Source: Brachynemurus nebulosus
Lineage: Eukaryota > Arthropoda > Insecta > Neuroptera > Myrmeleontidae
DNA length: 64,000 nucleotides
Direction of reading: 5' to 3'
Assembly: GCA_035578155.1 (NCBI GenBank)
Contig: JAPWDM010000005.1
Location: forward strand, 28,512,108 to 28,576,107
Position numbers and translations under genes: made by a program
Notes under the pieces: generated by a model
What the model was told of the DNA's origin: nothing
Seen by the model: only the letters and a program-made list of their open reading frames with translations
Databases searched by the model: none
Shown here: positions 10,540 to 23,331 of the stretch, in pieces
How positions within the stretch are numbered: the stretch's first letter is position 1
Layout: every line of letters starts with the position of its first letter

Positions 10540-11820
10540 TCATCCTACTTTTGTTAACAAGGAAAAAATTTATCTATATTTTTGTAGATTATCATTTTAT
10601 TTACTATGATCTTAAAGTTGTACATCAGATTTTTTTTATTTCAAGTAGTTTTTTTTTGTGATGAGAAACGAAAAGAACAATGTTTTAAAATTTGAATAAA
10701 AATTTTACGGAATAAAAACGAATAAATATATGATTTGAAGGCGTTATAGTAATATTTGAGCTGAATATTTCAAATTTTGGTCAATACTAATGCCTTTACC
10801 AAAAAGATCTTAAATTCTTAAATATTCTATGTAAAATTTTCGATAATTTATTTGCGGGAGACAGGATAACATAATTCTTCCTATCCTACGTATATTTGAT
10901 ACTACGAAAATTCTGAATGGTACAAATATAGATAAATCGCTTTACAATACAATCCAGTCAAGCGTTGTTTAATTGGCATTAGATTTCAATAACCGTAAAT
11001 TTCTATTGAATAAAATTTCTAGTAGTACCTAATAATAAATCAATAACCTACCAAAAGGGACGCGTCACTTTAAAATGTATACGTTGGTTTAATTTACAAA
11101 GTATCCGAACTATTCTTAGGAAAATTGTCTCTATCTCTTTGCTGTCCTCCTTTCTTTTATATAACTATTTATTACTGTCAATCAGCTAGTTATATGACTA
11201 GTCTGCTACCTCCTCTCTTGTCCTTAATTTCTTCGTAGATTTGGGATCGGTATTCACTTATAAGTGTGCCTTTATATTTAAACCACATATTAGTCAATAT
11301 CGAACGTTTTATACTATATTAGTGTTATTTGTAAGTCTATTGCGTGTAAGCATTTAGTAGAATAAATAACACTAAACCTCTAAGTTTTTGGTTTTGAATA
11401 ATTTAAGACTAACCACAACATTTCGGTCAATTTCGACGAAAATATTTTGAATTTTATAGCTTTGTCCATAAAAACATTCTGGCATCTACTTAATGTATCT
11501 CCAACACTGACTGACAAACAAACAGACAGACAACGCGCAGCCCAAACCGTTGGGTTTAGAAGAAGAAAATTTTGCATGGGAGTTCCTTATATAATGTAGG
11601 TGAGCACTAAAAAAGAATTTTTTAAAATTTATCCCCTAAGTGGGTTAAACAAGAGATGAAAATTTGTATGCAAATTCGTCATTTCCGAAGTTAGTGATAT
11701 ATAAAAATATGTTACTATGGCTATTAAAGTAAATAATATCTTATTTAATAAATCTTTAACATCTGACTGACATCCTGAGATGTTGCCGATATTACCCATC
11801 GGGTGGGTATACGGCCAGTC

Positions 11821-11821
<1 letters not shown>
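10540..11821. other. AT-rich stretch, no gene seen
   Basis: No exon-like block. Around 11390-11580 there is a piece with 'ctgactgacaaacaaacagacagac', a wording common in insect repeats, but I could not set borders. Confidence 0.45.

Positions 11822-11908
<87 letters not shown>
11822..11908. repeat. (TA)n microsatellite
   Basis: About 87 bp of pure alternating TA. Confidence 0.97.
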
Positions 11909-11912
<4 letters not shown>

Positions 11913-11982
11913 TATTTATTTTTAATCAGAAAAGACTCAAGAAAAATTAAAGAAACAATTTTATTTATTGTATTGTATTTGT

Positions 11983-12110
11983 ATTTTTAGTCGAATTTTC
12001 TCCGAAAAATTAGACTTATACAGTCTATACGATAAGAGCTGCGAGAGGCGAGAGTAGGGGCGCTATCCGTTTTCGGACCCGTAGAACACGAATATGTAGA
12101 AAAAAAAATG

Positions 12111-12185
<75 letters not shown>

Positions 12186-13690
12186 CCCGCCACCTTTTAA
12201 TTTGTGTAGGGCCCCCCTATGGAAGTTAAGAGATGAAATTTGGTAAATGGGGCTCATTTTTGAGGCACCTCATACTATCAAAGTGGGGTCAAATTTTGGG
12301 CAAATTTGTTTTCTGACCCGACCTTTAAGGGGGTGGTGGGGGACGGAAAAGCAATAAAACTTTTTCAAACCGGTTTTAAATAATGTTTCGGTCAATTATC
12401 TACAACATATCCAAAATTCAGCTTCCTAGGATAATATGGTGGGAGTAGAGGGGGGAAAAACGATTTTCGTTGGATCTAACAGGCCCCCAGCCCCCCAGAA
12501 TTAACGTAGAGGGTTGAAATTTGGTGTGTTGATAAGTTCGTACCTAGGTTGTGCTTTTTGGAGGTTTTAATATTTTACCTCCACCCACCTCATTTTTAAG
12601 CTACAATTTCATGCATTTTCGACGTTTTCGAAGTTTGTACCACTCGCACAGGTCACCCGAATAAACCTAGAGGGCTGAAATTTTGTATTCGGATTGAGTT
12701 AGTATCAAGGGGGTGCCTTTTGGGGGTCTCGACTTTTAACCCCCACCCCCACCATTTTTATACCCAAAAGAACATGATTTTTCTTGTTTTTTAACAGTTT
12801 CGTTCGGGTCAAAATCTCCCCAAATAAACCTAGAGGGCTGAAATTTGGTGTACAGGTTAAGCTAATAGCCAGACACTGTTTTTTGGAGGTTTCAACTTTT
12901 AACCCTTACCCCCACGATTTTTACGCCAATATTTCCTTAATTTTTTTGCTTGTTTTCTAACATGTCTAGAGACTCCATAAGGAAACCTAGAGGGCTGAAA
13001 TTTTGTACGTGTATTCAGTTAGTATCCAGCTAGTACCTTGTAGGGAGTCCGCATCACTTTTCCCCCCACTTCTCCCATTTTTACATCGGAATTGAATGCT
13101 ATTGTTAAATGTGTTTTAAAAGCATTATGTTTATTCTAAATACAAGTAGGCGAATAGTAATTTTAAAAAATTTAAAAAAAAGTGAACTTACTTTTATGAC
13201 AAATGAAATACATACATATTAAGTAATTTAAAAATGTTATTAAAGTCACTGTTTATTTATAAATTAGGAATTTTGGATTTTTAGTATTTATAAAATAGAA
13301 ATTTTGGATTTTTTTGGAAAGAAAAAATATCTTTATAAAGGCCTTCCAGTTTACTATTTAAGGTCCTTTTTTAATTTTTAAAACTAAAACATAAAGGCAA
13401 TTAGCGGATAAACATGGGCAGGAATGTCCTCGTACGAATTGTGTTGGCTTTTTTTCTGCTACCTGTTTTCGGCAAAAAATTGAAATTTACTGAGATACAG
13501 CCCTTAAATACTTAAAACCTTTTTTTAAAGCCTCGATCAGCCGAACACTCATCACCAGTTTTGAAACCAACAAAATGACAATTCGGTTGTAGACTTTCAA
13601 TCACATTTCGCTTGTAGACATTCAATACCGAAGATGAAGGGGAAAATTCGACTACCGTGATGGGGCCCCGCTGCTCACGGCGTTTTTTTT
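11983..13690 (+). repeat. Long dispersed repeat, copy A, with 160-bp internal repeats
   Basis: It starts atttttagtcgaatttt and ends in a hairpin with stem CCGTGA..TCACGG around a GGGGCCCC loop-side core, followed by a T run. A second copy in the same orientation lies at 43121-45239. Inside, CCTAGAGGGCTGAAATTT recurs at about 12509, 12670, 12833 and 12990, a spacing near 160 bp, each followed by a C-rich 'ccccaccccc' segment. A (TA)n tract sits at 12115-12182 between 'aaatgtctga' and 'ttttcccgc', the same place as in copy B. There are no terminal inverted repeats. A 3' hairpin recalls Helitrons, but the CTRR end is not seen, so the class is left open. Confidence 0.85.
12115..12182. repeat. (TA)n tract at fixed position in repeat copy A
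   Basis: Pure alternating TA of about 68 bp. Confidence 0.97.
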
Positions 13691-14639
13691 TTTAATCTTA
13701 TCTTAAGGTACATACAGTTATGCATGTTCTCTCAAAATTTCTAATTGAAATTCGAATTATTACGGCCGCTACGACCACGGATCAATGGCTTCAGTCTAAA
13801 TACAACATTCTATCGATCGATTGGCGCCTTTTGGCGGGATGTTATACCATTTTACATTCAGTGCTTCTACAACCAGTGCACGTATAAGATCAACTGTTAC
13901 CACCACAGTATCACATTTTTGTTAACACAATTATCTGAAACAATTTTGAGACAGAGTTTAAACGCGGATGTCTTGAATTGCCCTTTTTAAAAACGGTACC
14001 CACTCTCAGGGAGACAGTTCCCAAGCCATAAGTTTGGAATTTTGACAGAATATTCTTTATTCCATTCTCCATGTACCTATAGCTTTTTTTTTTTAAAACC
14101 TTTCTGTTTTATTTAGACGGGAAACTTCTAAAAAAAAAGCCTAAATTTTGTCTTTTTTAAAGATATTTTTTTAAAAAAAAATATAATAAACATAAAAAAT
14201 AAATAAAAATGAATACAAAAAATGTTTTTGTTTTGTTAAATAGTAGTATTAATCGTAAAAAAAACTTCATCCCCATTCCCCTATCCTATCCATCCCAAAA
14301 AAAAATTGGGAAAATTAATTATTTTTCGACCGGTCACAGTGATGGTACCTTAATAACAAAATACAAAAAAGTGTTCTATCAACGTATAAAAATTATATCA
14401 GTATATTGAGCTGTAAGTTTCTTTGAAATAATTTAGAGAACCATCATCAGATCAGCTTAGTGGTAACATCACATGATATCGTCACATCAGCTCGGTCGGT
14501 TAATAGGAGCAGTTAAAACTCAAGTTCATGTATAAATGCAAAAAGATATTTACTTACATACTTATATACAAGCATAACAAGTTAATTGAAAGCTTCTAAA
14601 AATATACTTAAATGATGTATGTCGTGTATTTCATCCAGA
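13691..14639. other. No assignable gene; one 81-codon frame
   Basis: A frame at 13745-13990 (+) is open for 81 codons and slightly GC-richer than its surroundings (residues RSIGAFWRDVIPF), but it has no clear splice borders or known motif. The rest is AT-rich. Confidence 0.4.
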
Positions 14640-14682
14640 AAGTTGTGTAAATTAAAAATCACAAAGTGATTGAAAAAATTAT

Positions 14683-14756
14683 CCGGATCGGCCGGAAACC
14701 GAACCCAGGATCTCCTGGTAACTAGCCAGGCGTGCTAACCTCTACACCAACGATCC
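14683..14756 (-). tRNA. tRNA-Thr(AGT)-like cloverleaf, probably a SINE head
   Basis: Read on the minus strand from 14756, the 74-nt sequence folds as a canonical tRNA. The acceptor GGATCGT pairs with CCGATCC at six of seven positions. The D stem GTGT pairs with GCAC, the anticodon stem CCTGG with CCAGG, and the T stem CTGGG with TCCGG including wobbles. The loop CTAGTTA gives anticodon AGT. Position 37 is T, unusual for tRNA-Thr, and the T loop is TTCGGTT. A 5'-truncated inverted relative with the same 3' tail lies at 14964, which argues for a tRNA-derived SINE rather than a working tRNA gene. Confidence 0.55.
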
Positions 14757-14963
14757 TATGCTTGGCAAGCGGCCGAGCCGGCCACCCATTCAGTCACCTA
14801 TGTGTATTAGTACTCTCTCTAATTCGAGAAACAGTTACAATTTTAATTCCAAATATTATCGAGTGCCTGTGAGACACTACTACGTATGACAAACTTTTGT
14901 CTGCATTTCAACACACGCAGTATTGATATGTTCACTTATCGTTCAGCTAAACTGAAACTTTAA

Positions 14964-15052
14964 GCACGCCTGGCTAGTTACCGGGAGATCCTGGGTTCGA
15001 TTCTCGGCCGATCCGGATAATTTTTTCAATCACTTTGTGATTTTTAATTTAC
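14964..15052 (+). repeat. 5'-truncated tRNA-Thr-derived SINE copy
   Basis: It begins in the D arm at GCAC, keeps the anticodon arm (loop CTAGTTA) and the T loop TTCGATT, and continues into the same tail (ccggataattttttcaatca) as the minus-strand copy. The acceptor 5' half is missing. Confidence 0.75.
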
Positions 15053-15222
15053 ATGTGGTTTTTGGTCATACTATACCAAGGAGATCGAGTGCTTAAAGTT
15101 GCAGTTTAGCTGAACGATAAGTGAACATATCAATACTGCGTGTGTTGAAATGCAGACAAAAGTTTGTCATGCGTAGTAGTGTCTCACAGGCACTCGATAA
15201 TATTTGAAATTAAAACAGAAAG

Positions 15223-16279
15223 TTGTGAAAAACTCTAGTCGGAGAAGAACCCTGTCTTAATGCGTGTCTCACATACACTTGAGGAATTAATTCTGATAAA
15301 ACATCGGTAAAACAAGTTACTTCATTACTTCAAAACTCTTTTACTTATTTATTTATGCAAATTTCAGTCGTTTTTTTCCGGAAGCAAAAAATTTTATTTG
15401 CTAATTACATTAAACAAAAAACTTAATTCACAAAAATAAAAGAGAATGTATAAAGGAAAAAAAACTTTGGTAATAAATAATAATGGATATAAATAAAAAA
15501 GAAATTTAAAATACTTTTAAGGATTATCAAACAAAGATTTTCATTTTTTATAATTTATTTTAAGGATCGTAGATAGGTGCTATGTAGCGCTGTGTATGTA
15601 TTCTATATTCTTAAACAAGTGACACAGGATAACTTGAAAAGAAAATATAATAAGGTAGACTTTTGTTTCGGTTGTGTGTTTGTGAATGTGGGGTTTTGTT
15701 GTTATGTGAATCCTCTCCACTGAGCGTCTGCTGTGTACATAGCAGGTACTCACATGTATAGTCAGTAGCAGATATACCTTATTTGTTTTACTAAATAGAA
15801 TGTAAGGAAAAAAATAATTTATGAATAAACTTACCTTTCAGTTCAACATTTTTTCATTTTTGTTCTTCTTTTTATATAGGATGATTTTTGTGTTTGATTT
15901 ATCACCAAAATATATTTTAAATAATCGGACATTCGAAGTTTTAAAGTCGAAAATTTTTTGGTTAAGAAAATGAAAATGGGGGCAACTTAATAGTTACTTA
16001 TGCAACAAATTACAAAAAAAAAATATTTTCACGAATCGTACGTTTGTCAACCTCGACAAACTTCGTTGGACTATTACGATGATTGTACATTCCATTTATT
16101 TTTTTAATTATTTAAAATCAATGAAAATCCAAACAGTAGTACCATAAATAAACAAATTCATTTATTAGTAATACATTTTACCGACAGAGCACCATCGTGA
16201 CAACTCCGTATTCTTATCAACTTACAAAAATACATTTCTTTCTGTCCCTAAGCTAATAATTACAATACCTTTTAGAGGA
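15223..16279. other. AT-rich stretch, no gene seen
   Basis: No splice-bounded frame, TIR pair or RNA gene recognised. Confidence 0.5.
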
Positions 16280-16429
16280 GCAACTTAAACCTAATTTTTA
16301 ACAAAAAGCAACCATGAGCGTTCTCGTGGCTGATTTTTCTTTTAATCGATTCAAAATTTAAATACCCCTGTCGCAGCAACTGCATAACATAGCGAATTTC
16401 CAAATCTTGGGCACTGGCGGATCTCATCT

Positions 16430-16704
16430 AAGACCTGTACCTATTTAAAATAGTTTAGCTTTCTAAGAGTAAAACAATTTTTAAAATCGGCTGGGTAATT
16501 AGTTTTGGTATTTTTGGGGACCCAAGAACCCGAACGGATTTTGTGCAGCATAGTTGTATCCATCTAAAATAATTTAGTTCTCTAGCAGTGAGAAATTTTT
16601 TAGCATCGGTTCGATAGCTTATTACTGGCGTTTTCGGATCGGCAAGATCCCGGTGGACCTCATTAAAAAATCAGCTCGACCGTATATTCTAGGCGGACTT
16701 TATG

Positions 16705-16770
<66 letters not shown>

Positions 16771-18190
16771 AACCCGTTGTGTAGCATTCTACGCCGCATT
16801 TGCATCCGCAGGACAGTTGTGGATCTCAGATAACACAACCTGTACCTATCTAAAATAGTTTACCTCGGTAATAGTAAAAAAGTTTCAAAATCGGTCAGTT
16901 ATTTTATTTTTGACACTTTTAGGTCCCACTGACACTGTCAGACCTTACATAACGTAATCTATATGTATCTAAAATAGCTTAGCTCTCCAACAGTGAAAAA
17001 ATTTTCAAAATCGGTCGGTTAGTTTATTTTTGACACGTTTGGATCCGATGGACCCTGGCAGACTTTACATAACGTAATCTATATTTAACTAAAATAGTTT
17101 AGCTCTGTAACAGTGAAAAAATTTTCAAAATCGGTCGGTTAGTTTATTTTTACCACTTTTGGGTCCCATGGACCCTGGTGGACCCTAAATAACGTAATGT
17201 ATGTCTATCTAAAATAGCTTAGTTTCCCAACAGTGAAAAAATTTTCAAAATCGGTCGGTTAGTTTATTTTTGACACTTTTGGATCCCATGGACCCTGGCA
17301 GACCTTACATAACGTAATCTATATTTATCTAAAATAATTTAGCTCTGTAACAGTGAAAAAATTTTCAAAATCGGTCAGTTAGTTTATTTTTGACACTTTT
17401 GGGTTCTATGGACCCTGGTGGACCTTACATAACGTAATTTATATTTATCTAAAATAGTTTAGCTCTGTAACAGTGAAAAAATTTAAAAATCGGTCAGTTA
17501 GTTTATTTTTGACACTTCTGGATCCTATGGACCCTGGCAGATCTTACATAACGGAATCTATATTTATCTAAAACAGTTTAGCTCTGTAACAGTGAAAAAA
17601 TTTTCAAAATCGATCAGGCAGTTTATTTTTAACACTTTTGGGTCCTATGGACCCAGGCGGACCTTACATAACGTAATCGATATTTATCTAAAATAGTTTA
17701 GCTCTGTAACAGTGAAAAAATTTTCAAAATCGGTCAGTTAGTTTATTTTTGACACTTTTGGGTCCTGTGGACCCTGGCGGACCTTACATAATGTATTCTA
17801 AATCTATCTAAAATAGTTTAGCTCTGTAACAGTGAAGATTTTTTTAAAATTGGTCGTTTAGTTTATTTTTTACAATTATGGGATCAGTAAATCCTGGCGA
17901 AACTCATACAAGTCTAGTACTCCAACAGTAAGAAAAGGGTTCTAAGGATCTCATATAACTTATGGCAGTCCGTAAGCTTCTTGCGGACATCATTTAATTA
18001 ATTAATTCAAATACTTTAACTTACTAACTGTGAAAAAATTTTTAAAATCCATCGTTAATTAATTTCTGGCCTTTTTAGGTCCCGAAAACCTTGACCTCAC
18101 ATAAAATACCTTAAATCCATTTGAAATGGTTTAATTATTTAACATTATTAATTATTAGTGAAAAAATTTTCAAAATCGATCCAAAATATT
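16430..18190. repeat. 120-bp tandem array, about 14 units
   Basis: The phrase 'gtaacagtgaaaaaattttc' and its flanks return every 120 bp at 16981, 17101, 17221, 17341, 17461, 17581, 17701 and 17821. The phase continues into older units at about 16450, 16570, 16861, 18000 and 18120. The middle units are nearly identical ('aaaatcggtc', 'cccatggaccctgg', 'ttacataacgtaatct'), while those at the edges are diverged, the pattern expected from unequal exchange. A (TA)n tract at 16707-16767 interrupts the second or third unit. Confidence 0.95.
16707..16767. repeat. (TA)n tract inside the 120-bp array
   Basis: About 60 bp of alternating TA. Confidence 0.95.
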
Positions 18191-18795
18191 TTTCCGTGCA
18201 TACATATGTACATTGTACATATTTTGTTTTGTTTCAATTTCTTGTTTACTTAAAAATTCAATAAAAAAAAAAATTCTTCATTACATTAGCTTAGAAAATC
18301 TGTTTAATTTACATTTTTCAACTTGAGATAGAACCATGCTAATTATAATGCAATAAATGACAAACAAAACTCTATACATGTAAGTGTGTTATAACACATG
18401 TATGTGAATAGACTTCACTTATTCTCACAAAATTCTTTAATAAAAAAGTGAAATATTTTTATACTTCATAAAGAACTGAGATATAAATATAAATTACTTA
18501 TTAGACTAACAAAGAAAGAAAACTAATATAATGGTGAAAATTTACATTTTCTCGAAAAATACTTAAAATAGAAAGAAAATTATAAGAATATTTTCTTCAT
18601 AATTTTTTTTTCCTTTTCAACGATGTAAAAATCGAACTGTCTTATAATAGGATCGAATGATAAAAAATGGCCAGAAAACCTACTTCTGGGCATCCGACGT
18701 GTCTGGCTAACGAACTTAGCCGAGCCAATTCAGAATCCAGTCCGCACACAAAATTTCATAAGCATTAGACGTTTCGTTCGAGAGTTATCGTGACG

Positions 18796-18897
<102 letters not shown>

Positions 18898-19552
18898 TTT
18901 AGTGAATATCATTTTCGTATTCTAGGGACCTCAAAACACATTTCTGTTATGATCCCGGGCTTAGGTCCCGTCATGACACCTGCTGTAATAGCGTATTTCC
19001 AGTTTCACTTTTGGAAATTCGCTAAAAGGAATAAAAAATTCCAATACTATTTTTTTTATCAAATGCCGGCGTCACTGTGAAAAGTTGAAATTAATGAAAG
19101 TAATAGGTAAGATACATGTATAAATTTTGTATTAGTAGTATTCTATAAGCACAATTGATATATAAAAAAAAAATTATAATATTCTTTAGAGAGAAAGAAA
19201 ACTATTGAAAATATGATATTTTAAAATGAATACGTAGACTAAAATCAAATGTTTATAAGAATGCTTGTCAAATTATTTACCTATCAATTTTTAACATTGA
19301 AGCCGTGATTTAATCAAAATCAAAAAATGGTGTTTGAATTTTTTATTTTATTTTGATTTTTCGATGGATTAAAAAAATACCGGCCACTAGAATGTTCGTG
19401 GTCACTTTTTCAATTTCTGAGCATCTTTTAAAGGGTAAGTTCCTCGTCTATTTCAAAAATAGCCCTCCCCCAGGCACTCCTAGAGTGACAGTATGTGTAT
19501 GTACCAAGTTTATTAAAACAACTAGCAGTCCATACTGGTTTCGCTCAGATGT

Positions 19553-19680
19553 CCACAATCACTATGACCTTACTACCCAATGGCCCATAATCACTGTAAC
19601 CTTACTACTCAGTTCGCCATAATCACTATGACCTTACTACCCACTGATTCATAATCACTATATGATCTTACTATCCTGGT
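19553..19680. repeat. 32-bp minisatellite, about four units
   Basis: 'ataatcactatgaccttact' recurs with aatc at 19557, 19589, 19621 and 19653, exactly 32 bp apart. The last unit is more diverged. Confidence 0.9.
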
Positions 19681-19839
19681 TTTGCCTAGCTGTTTATTTT
19701 GAGCTCTTTTTTGGTCTTTAATACCCTGAAAGACATTTTTGACCTCACGCTATTCTCACTCTCTTAATTTAATAGTATTTGAGAAGAAATTTTTCCAGTA
19801 GAATCTTGGGCAACCTAATATAATAGAGCCTATATGTGA

Positions 19840-20065
19840 GCCTGGCGGATAATGCAATCTAGCCAGTATCAATTTGGAACAATTTAACTCTCTAAGTGAA
19901 AAAATTTTCAAAATCGGTTGAATAGTTTATTTTAGATACGTCTTGGGCCGCACGGGACCTCACGCGACCTTATGATCTCATATAATATAGTCTGTGTTAA
20001 TATGGAATAATTTAGTAGTCTAACAGTAGAAAAATTTTGAAAGTCGGTCTATTACTTGATGAGTT
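19840..20065. repeat. Diverged units of the 120-bp repeat
   Basis: Two units ('gtgaaaaaattttcaaaatc' and 'cagtagaaaaattttgaaag') resemble the array at 16.4-18.2 kb but lie outside the right end of that element. Confidence 0.65.
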
Positions 20066-20995
20066 TACTTCGGATATATAAAGATATTTTCTCTCTTTAT
20101 TATATTAGTACCTATAGATTTGCGTACATTTGATTTTATTCATCTGTATAAAAATATTTTTGTTAAATGATATCGGCGTGTATTTGGATACAACTGTAAC
20201 TTTTTATATTATGCTAGAAGCATTATTTGAAATAATTTGATAAACATTTTATTCGCGAAGATTTAATAGGAAATTGTCTTACTTTTTACTTTTCTTTTTA
20301 AAGTAATAAATAAAAGATGGCATTTATTTAAAAGTTGGATTTTCTTCTTTAACAGTAAAACGAAATAAACTTCTACATTAATTTTAAATGGAGTATGTTT
20401 GTTTGTTTGCAAGGAATAAATTCTGGAAGAAAACTGCATTGATTTTGAATAATTTTTCACTGTTAGAAAGTTAAGTTACTTCATGTGTGAATAAGTTATG
20501 TGATATTTATGAATGATACAGAAATAAGCCAGCGCAAATTTCCAATTTCCTGGCATGATGGTATATATTCGCTGATTATTTTGCAAAATATAAAATTTGG
20601 GAAACATTAGCCAACATTTTTGGAACGGCTTACGAGATAAGACAATTAAAAATAAACATGGTATTTTTGGCTATACTAGTTTTATTGTTGACAAAATTCT
20701 CCTTTATATCTGGATTCGATTAAAATAAGTATATTCACTTAAATTTGGCCAATCGAGCATTTGTGATTTGTTAACAAAGTTCTTGTACGAAATTCTGATT
20801 GCGTGAGCCCGACTCCATCTTAACCGGTTTTATTTTTTAATTGATATATTTTATTTTATTTAACATTTATAATTGAGTGTTTTATTACAACAATAATATT
20901 GATATCTATTATAACTTAAATATGTGAAAAGTAATTATTGGATATTTGAATGCATTTATAGAAAAATATTTATATTTAAATTTAAATAATATTAT
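20066..20995. other. AT-rich stretch, no gene seen
   Basis: No feature recognised. Confidence 0.5.
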
Positions 20996-20997
20996 TA

Positions 20998-21927
20998 GGG
21001 GAGACCGGGTCAAAACCGTATACCTAAGGATTTAGATCTGTAGATCGTCATTCATTTTAAAACATATGTGTATGAAACTAACGTTTATAATTGGTCAATT
21101 TCATAAGGAACATAATCACGTCAACATATTTTGAATATTCACAATATTAAACAAAAATAACATAAAAAATTTAAATCACTATTTATTACGGTTTTACCCC
21201 GACACATGGACAAAACCGTATACTATATTTAACACCGAAAAAATCGATTTAAATTCTCTTAAACCTTTGCGTGTTGAAGAACCAAAATCATTTTTTTGTT
21301 TGAATTTGTTGACTAAATCTTGTATAATATTGATTTTGATACCTGACATATTCCAGCAGTTTGAAGTAACCCATGGTTTCGTCAAATACCGCTTCAATGG
21401 TTTTTCTCATATTATTCCAATATTTTTTAACTAATATAGTAGCTCTTTTATGATTACGTAGCATCATTTTTGCAACTAATAATAAAAAGTCAGTTTGGTT
21501 CATATTTATACATCCAAGCCAAAATTGTATATAGACCAATTTTACCCCGTACGGTTTTGACCCGGAGACTTATGCATAAACATATAACTCACTTCTACAT
21601 ACGCAAATCGATTTCGCCGGTACAAATATTGTAAATTACGAGTAAATACACACACTTTAACCTAACTGATTGGAGACTAGTTTATAGTGCACATAAACTT
21701 AACTATTTTTACTTGAATTTTCACAAAAATAAGATCAAGTCTACCGAAAAATACGAAAATGAAATATTTTGAAAACATTCGTGCTTGTCGCTACAAGTGT
21801 TTGTTGACAAATAGCTCTCATTAGTGAACGCTGTTGAGCGGCTTGCGTTCCGGAAATTTTAATTAATGAGAAAAATAAACCTACTATACTATTTTACCCC
21901 GGTATACGATTTTGTATAGGTTTCCCC
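20998..21927. mobile_element. TA-flanked TIR element with iterated GGTCAAAACCGTATAC motif
   Basis: TA at 20996-20997 and 21928-21929 flank 930 bp with ends GGGGAGACC (left) and the inverse of GGGGAAACC (right). The motif GGTCAAAACCGTATAC recurs near 21007, 21188 (inverted half), 21208, 21550 (inverted) and 21899 (inverted). TA flanks fit the Tc1/mariner/pogo group. The middle has a decayed minus-strand coding trace. Confidence 0.75.
21194..21539 (-). pseudogene. Possible decayed transposase fragment
   Basis: Two overlapping minus-strand frames, 21288-21539 and 21194-21397, could be joined by one frameshift. They include LVKKYWNNMRKTIEAVF and then VTSNCWNMSGIK. The second resembles the NCW..AGI wording near the C-terminus of pogo/Tigger-type transposases, which would suit the TA-flanked host element. 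The similarity is from memory and short, so this is tentative. Confidence 0.3.
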
Positions 21928-21929
21928 TA

Positions 21930-22420
21930 CAGGTTGTTTATCAATATTAATGAATATTTATATAATAAAATATAAAATACACGTACATATATTCATAATA
22001 CAGCTTTTAAAATTAATTCAAAATTATACTACCTAATATGTATTATTAATAATATAGTTTTAATTAATAATTTATAAATAAATTAATTTTCTAAAATAAC
22101 CAATAAATACGGACACTTATGGTCAAATTATCAATAAAAATATTTTAATAATTATTTTATTATGTAAGTATCTACAACATATTATCAAATTTTAATTTAA
22201 CCACAACTGTAATATTTTTAGATTTTGCCAGGTGTAGGTTATTGAGTATGCTCCAAAAATTACTGTATAAATATTTAAAACGTGTACTATTTAATTAATA
22301 ATGCATAAATATTTAAACGAATTCGAAAAAAAGTCTTCTATTGAAAATTTCATTTAAATTATAGTAATATTATGGCATTAAATACAAAAATAGGTAAAAC
22401 TGTTGCGTCATTTTGTGGTA
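21930..22420. other. AT-rich stretch, no gene seen
   Basis: No feature recognised. Confidence 0.5.
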
Positions 22421-22424
22421 TTAA

Positions 22425-23331
22425 CCCTAGAATCATACGTACACGTCAAAACGACGTACGAACTTCTCTACCTGCTCCAATACTACGACTTGTTGTTACT
22501 TGTTTGCCGTGAGATTTCTGTTATCTAATTTATTTGTTATTATAACACACCACATATATTTTTTTTGTTTATAGTCATTGTCGTTTTGTTTGTATTGAAA
22601 TAGTGTCCGTCAAAAGGACGTCGATGTATGATTAACGTATGTTTTTTTTTGAAGATTTTGTACACTACATATAAAAGTTTTCCTAATTTTTTTTTTAAAT
22701 TTATTAAAGATATGGATGTTATAATTAATTTATTCAATGATTATGACAATGTGAAAGATGATTACAGCTGTTAGACTTATAGAGACGACATAATACTGAA
22801 ATTTTAATATATTGAATCGAAAACTAAAGAATGCATTTCGAATGACTTAATAAAAGATTAACAATTTATTTTGTGGAAAATATTTTAATTTTTATTATTT
22901 TTTGAGATCTTATTCGAAAAATTACCAACAAATTTTAGAAAATTTACAAATGTGCCTAATGGGGAAATAACTACATATCTATAGGAATATTTATGACTGA
23001 GAAATTTCACATTCTGTAAAGTCACACATGTCCACTGACTCATAATAGTTCATAAATTAATTATTACAATAATTGATGTATTTATCTATTTTCTAATTTT
23101 TATGATGAAAATATGCTTTGATAAAAAGATTAAAAAAATTAATAAATATTTACATTAAGAAATTTTTCCAAATCCAATTTTTTTAAATATTTTGTTCGCT
23201 TTTGTAGTATTGTTATGTAAAAAAAATGTTTTTTGCAAATAAACTCTAAAACTCGCCGTAGAAAGTCCATCCGTCAAAACGACGTCGATGTATGATTAAC
23301 GTTTCTCGTAGACCAACGTATGATTCTAGAG
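22425..23331. mobile_element. Non-autonomous piggyBac-like element
   Basis: TTAA at 22421-22424 and 23332-23335 flank terminal repeats CCCTAGAATCATACGT and, inverted, CTCTAGAATCATACGT. TTAA plus CCCTAGAA is the classic piggyBac end. Subterminal words CGTCAAAACGACGT and GATGTATGATTAACGT occur near both ends. The 907-bp body has no transposase. A broken copy of the right end is at 45673-45898. Confidence 0.9.

Larger units (their letters stand above)
14640..15222. repeat. Foldback structure containing two inverted tRNA-like SINE copies
   Basis: Two inverted pairs are interleaved. One is the SINE-like unit with its tail 'ccggataattttttcaatca', minus strand at 14645-14756 and plus strand at 14964-15052. 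The other is a flanking arm, 14834-14966, inverted at about 15088-15222 (words such as 'gagtgcctgtgagacac' and 'cttatcgttcagctaa'). The second SINE copy sits in the middle of the outer arms. A transcript could fold into a long hairpin. Confidence 0.85.

Noticed and set aside
13650..13690. Bacterial-type terminator hairpin (stem plus T run)
   Set aside because: It is the 3' end of a dispersed eukaryotic repeat present in two copies; no transcript is implied.
14683..14756. Functional tRNA-Thr gene
   Set aside because: An inverted truncated copy with the same non-tRNA tail, a T at position 37 and an acceptor mismatch favour a SINE head.
16981..17880. Regularly spaced repeats resembling a CRISPR-like pattern
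   Set aside because: Whole 120-bp units are similar, with no variable spacers; it is a satellite array in a eukaryotic genome.
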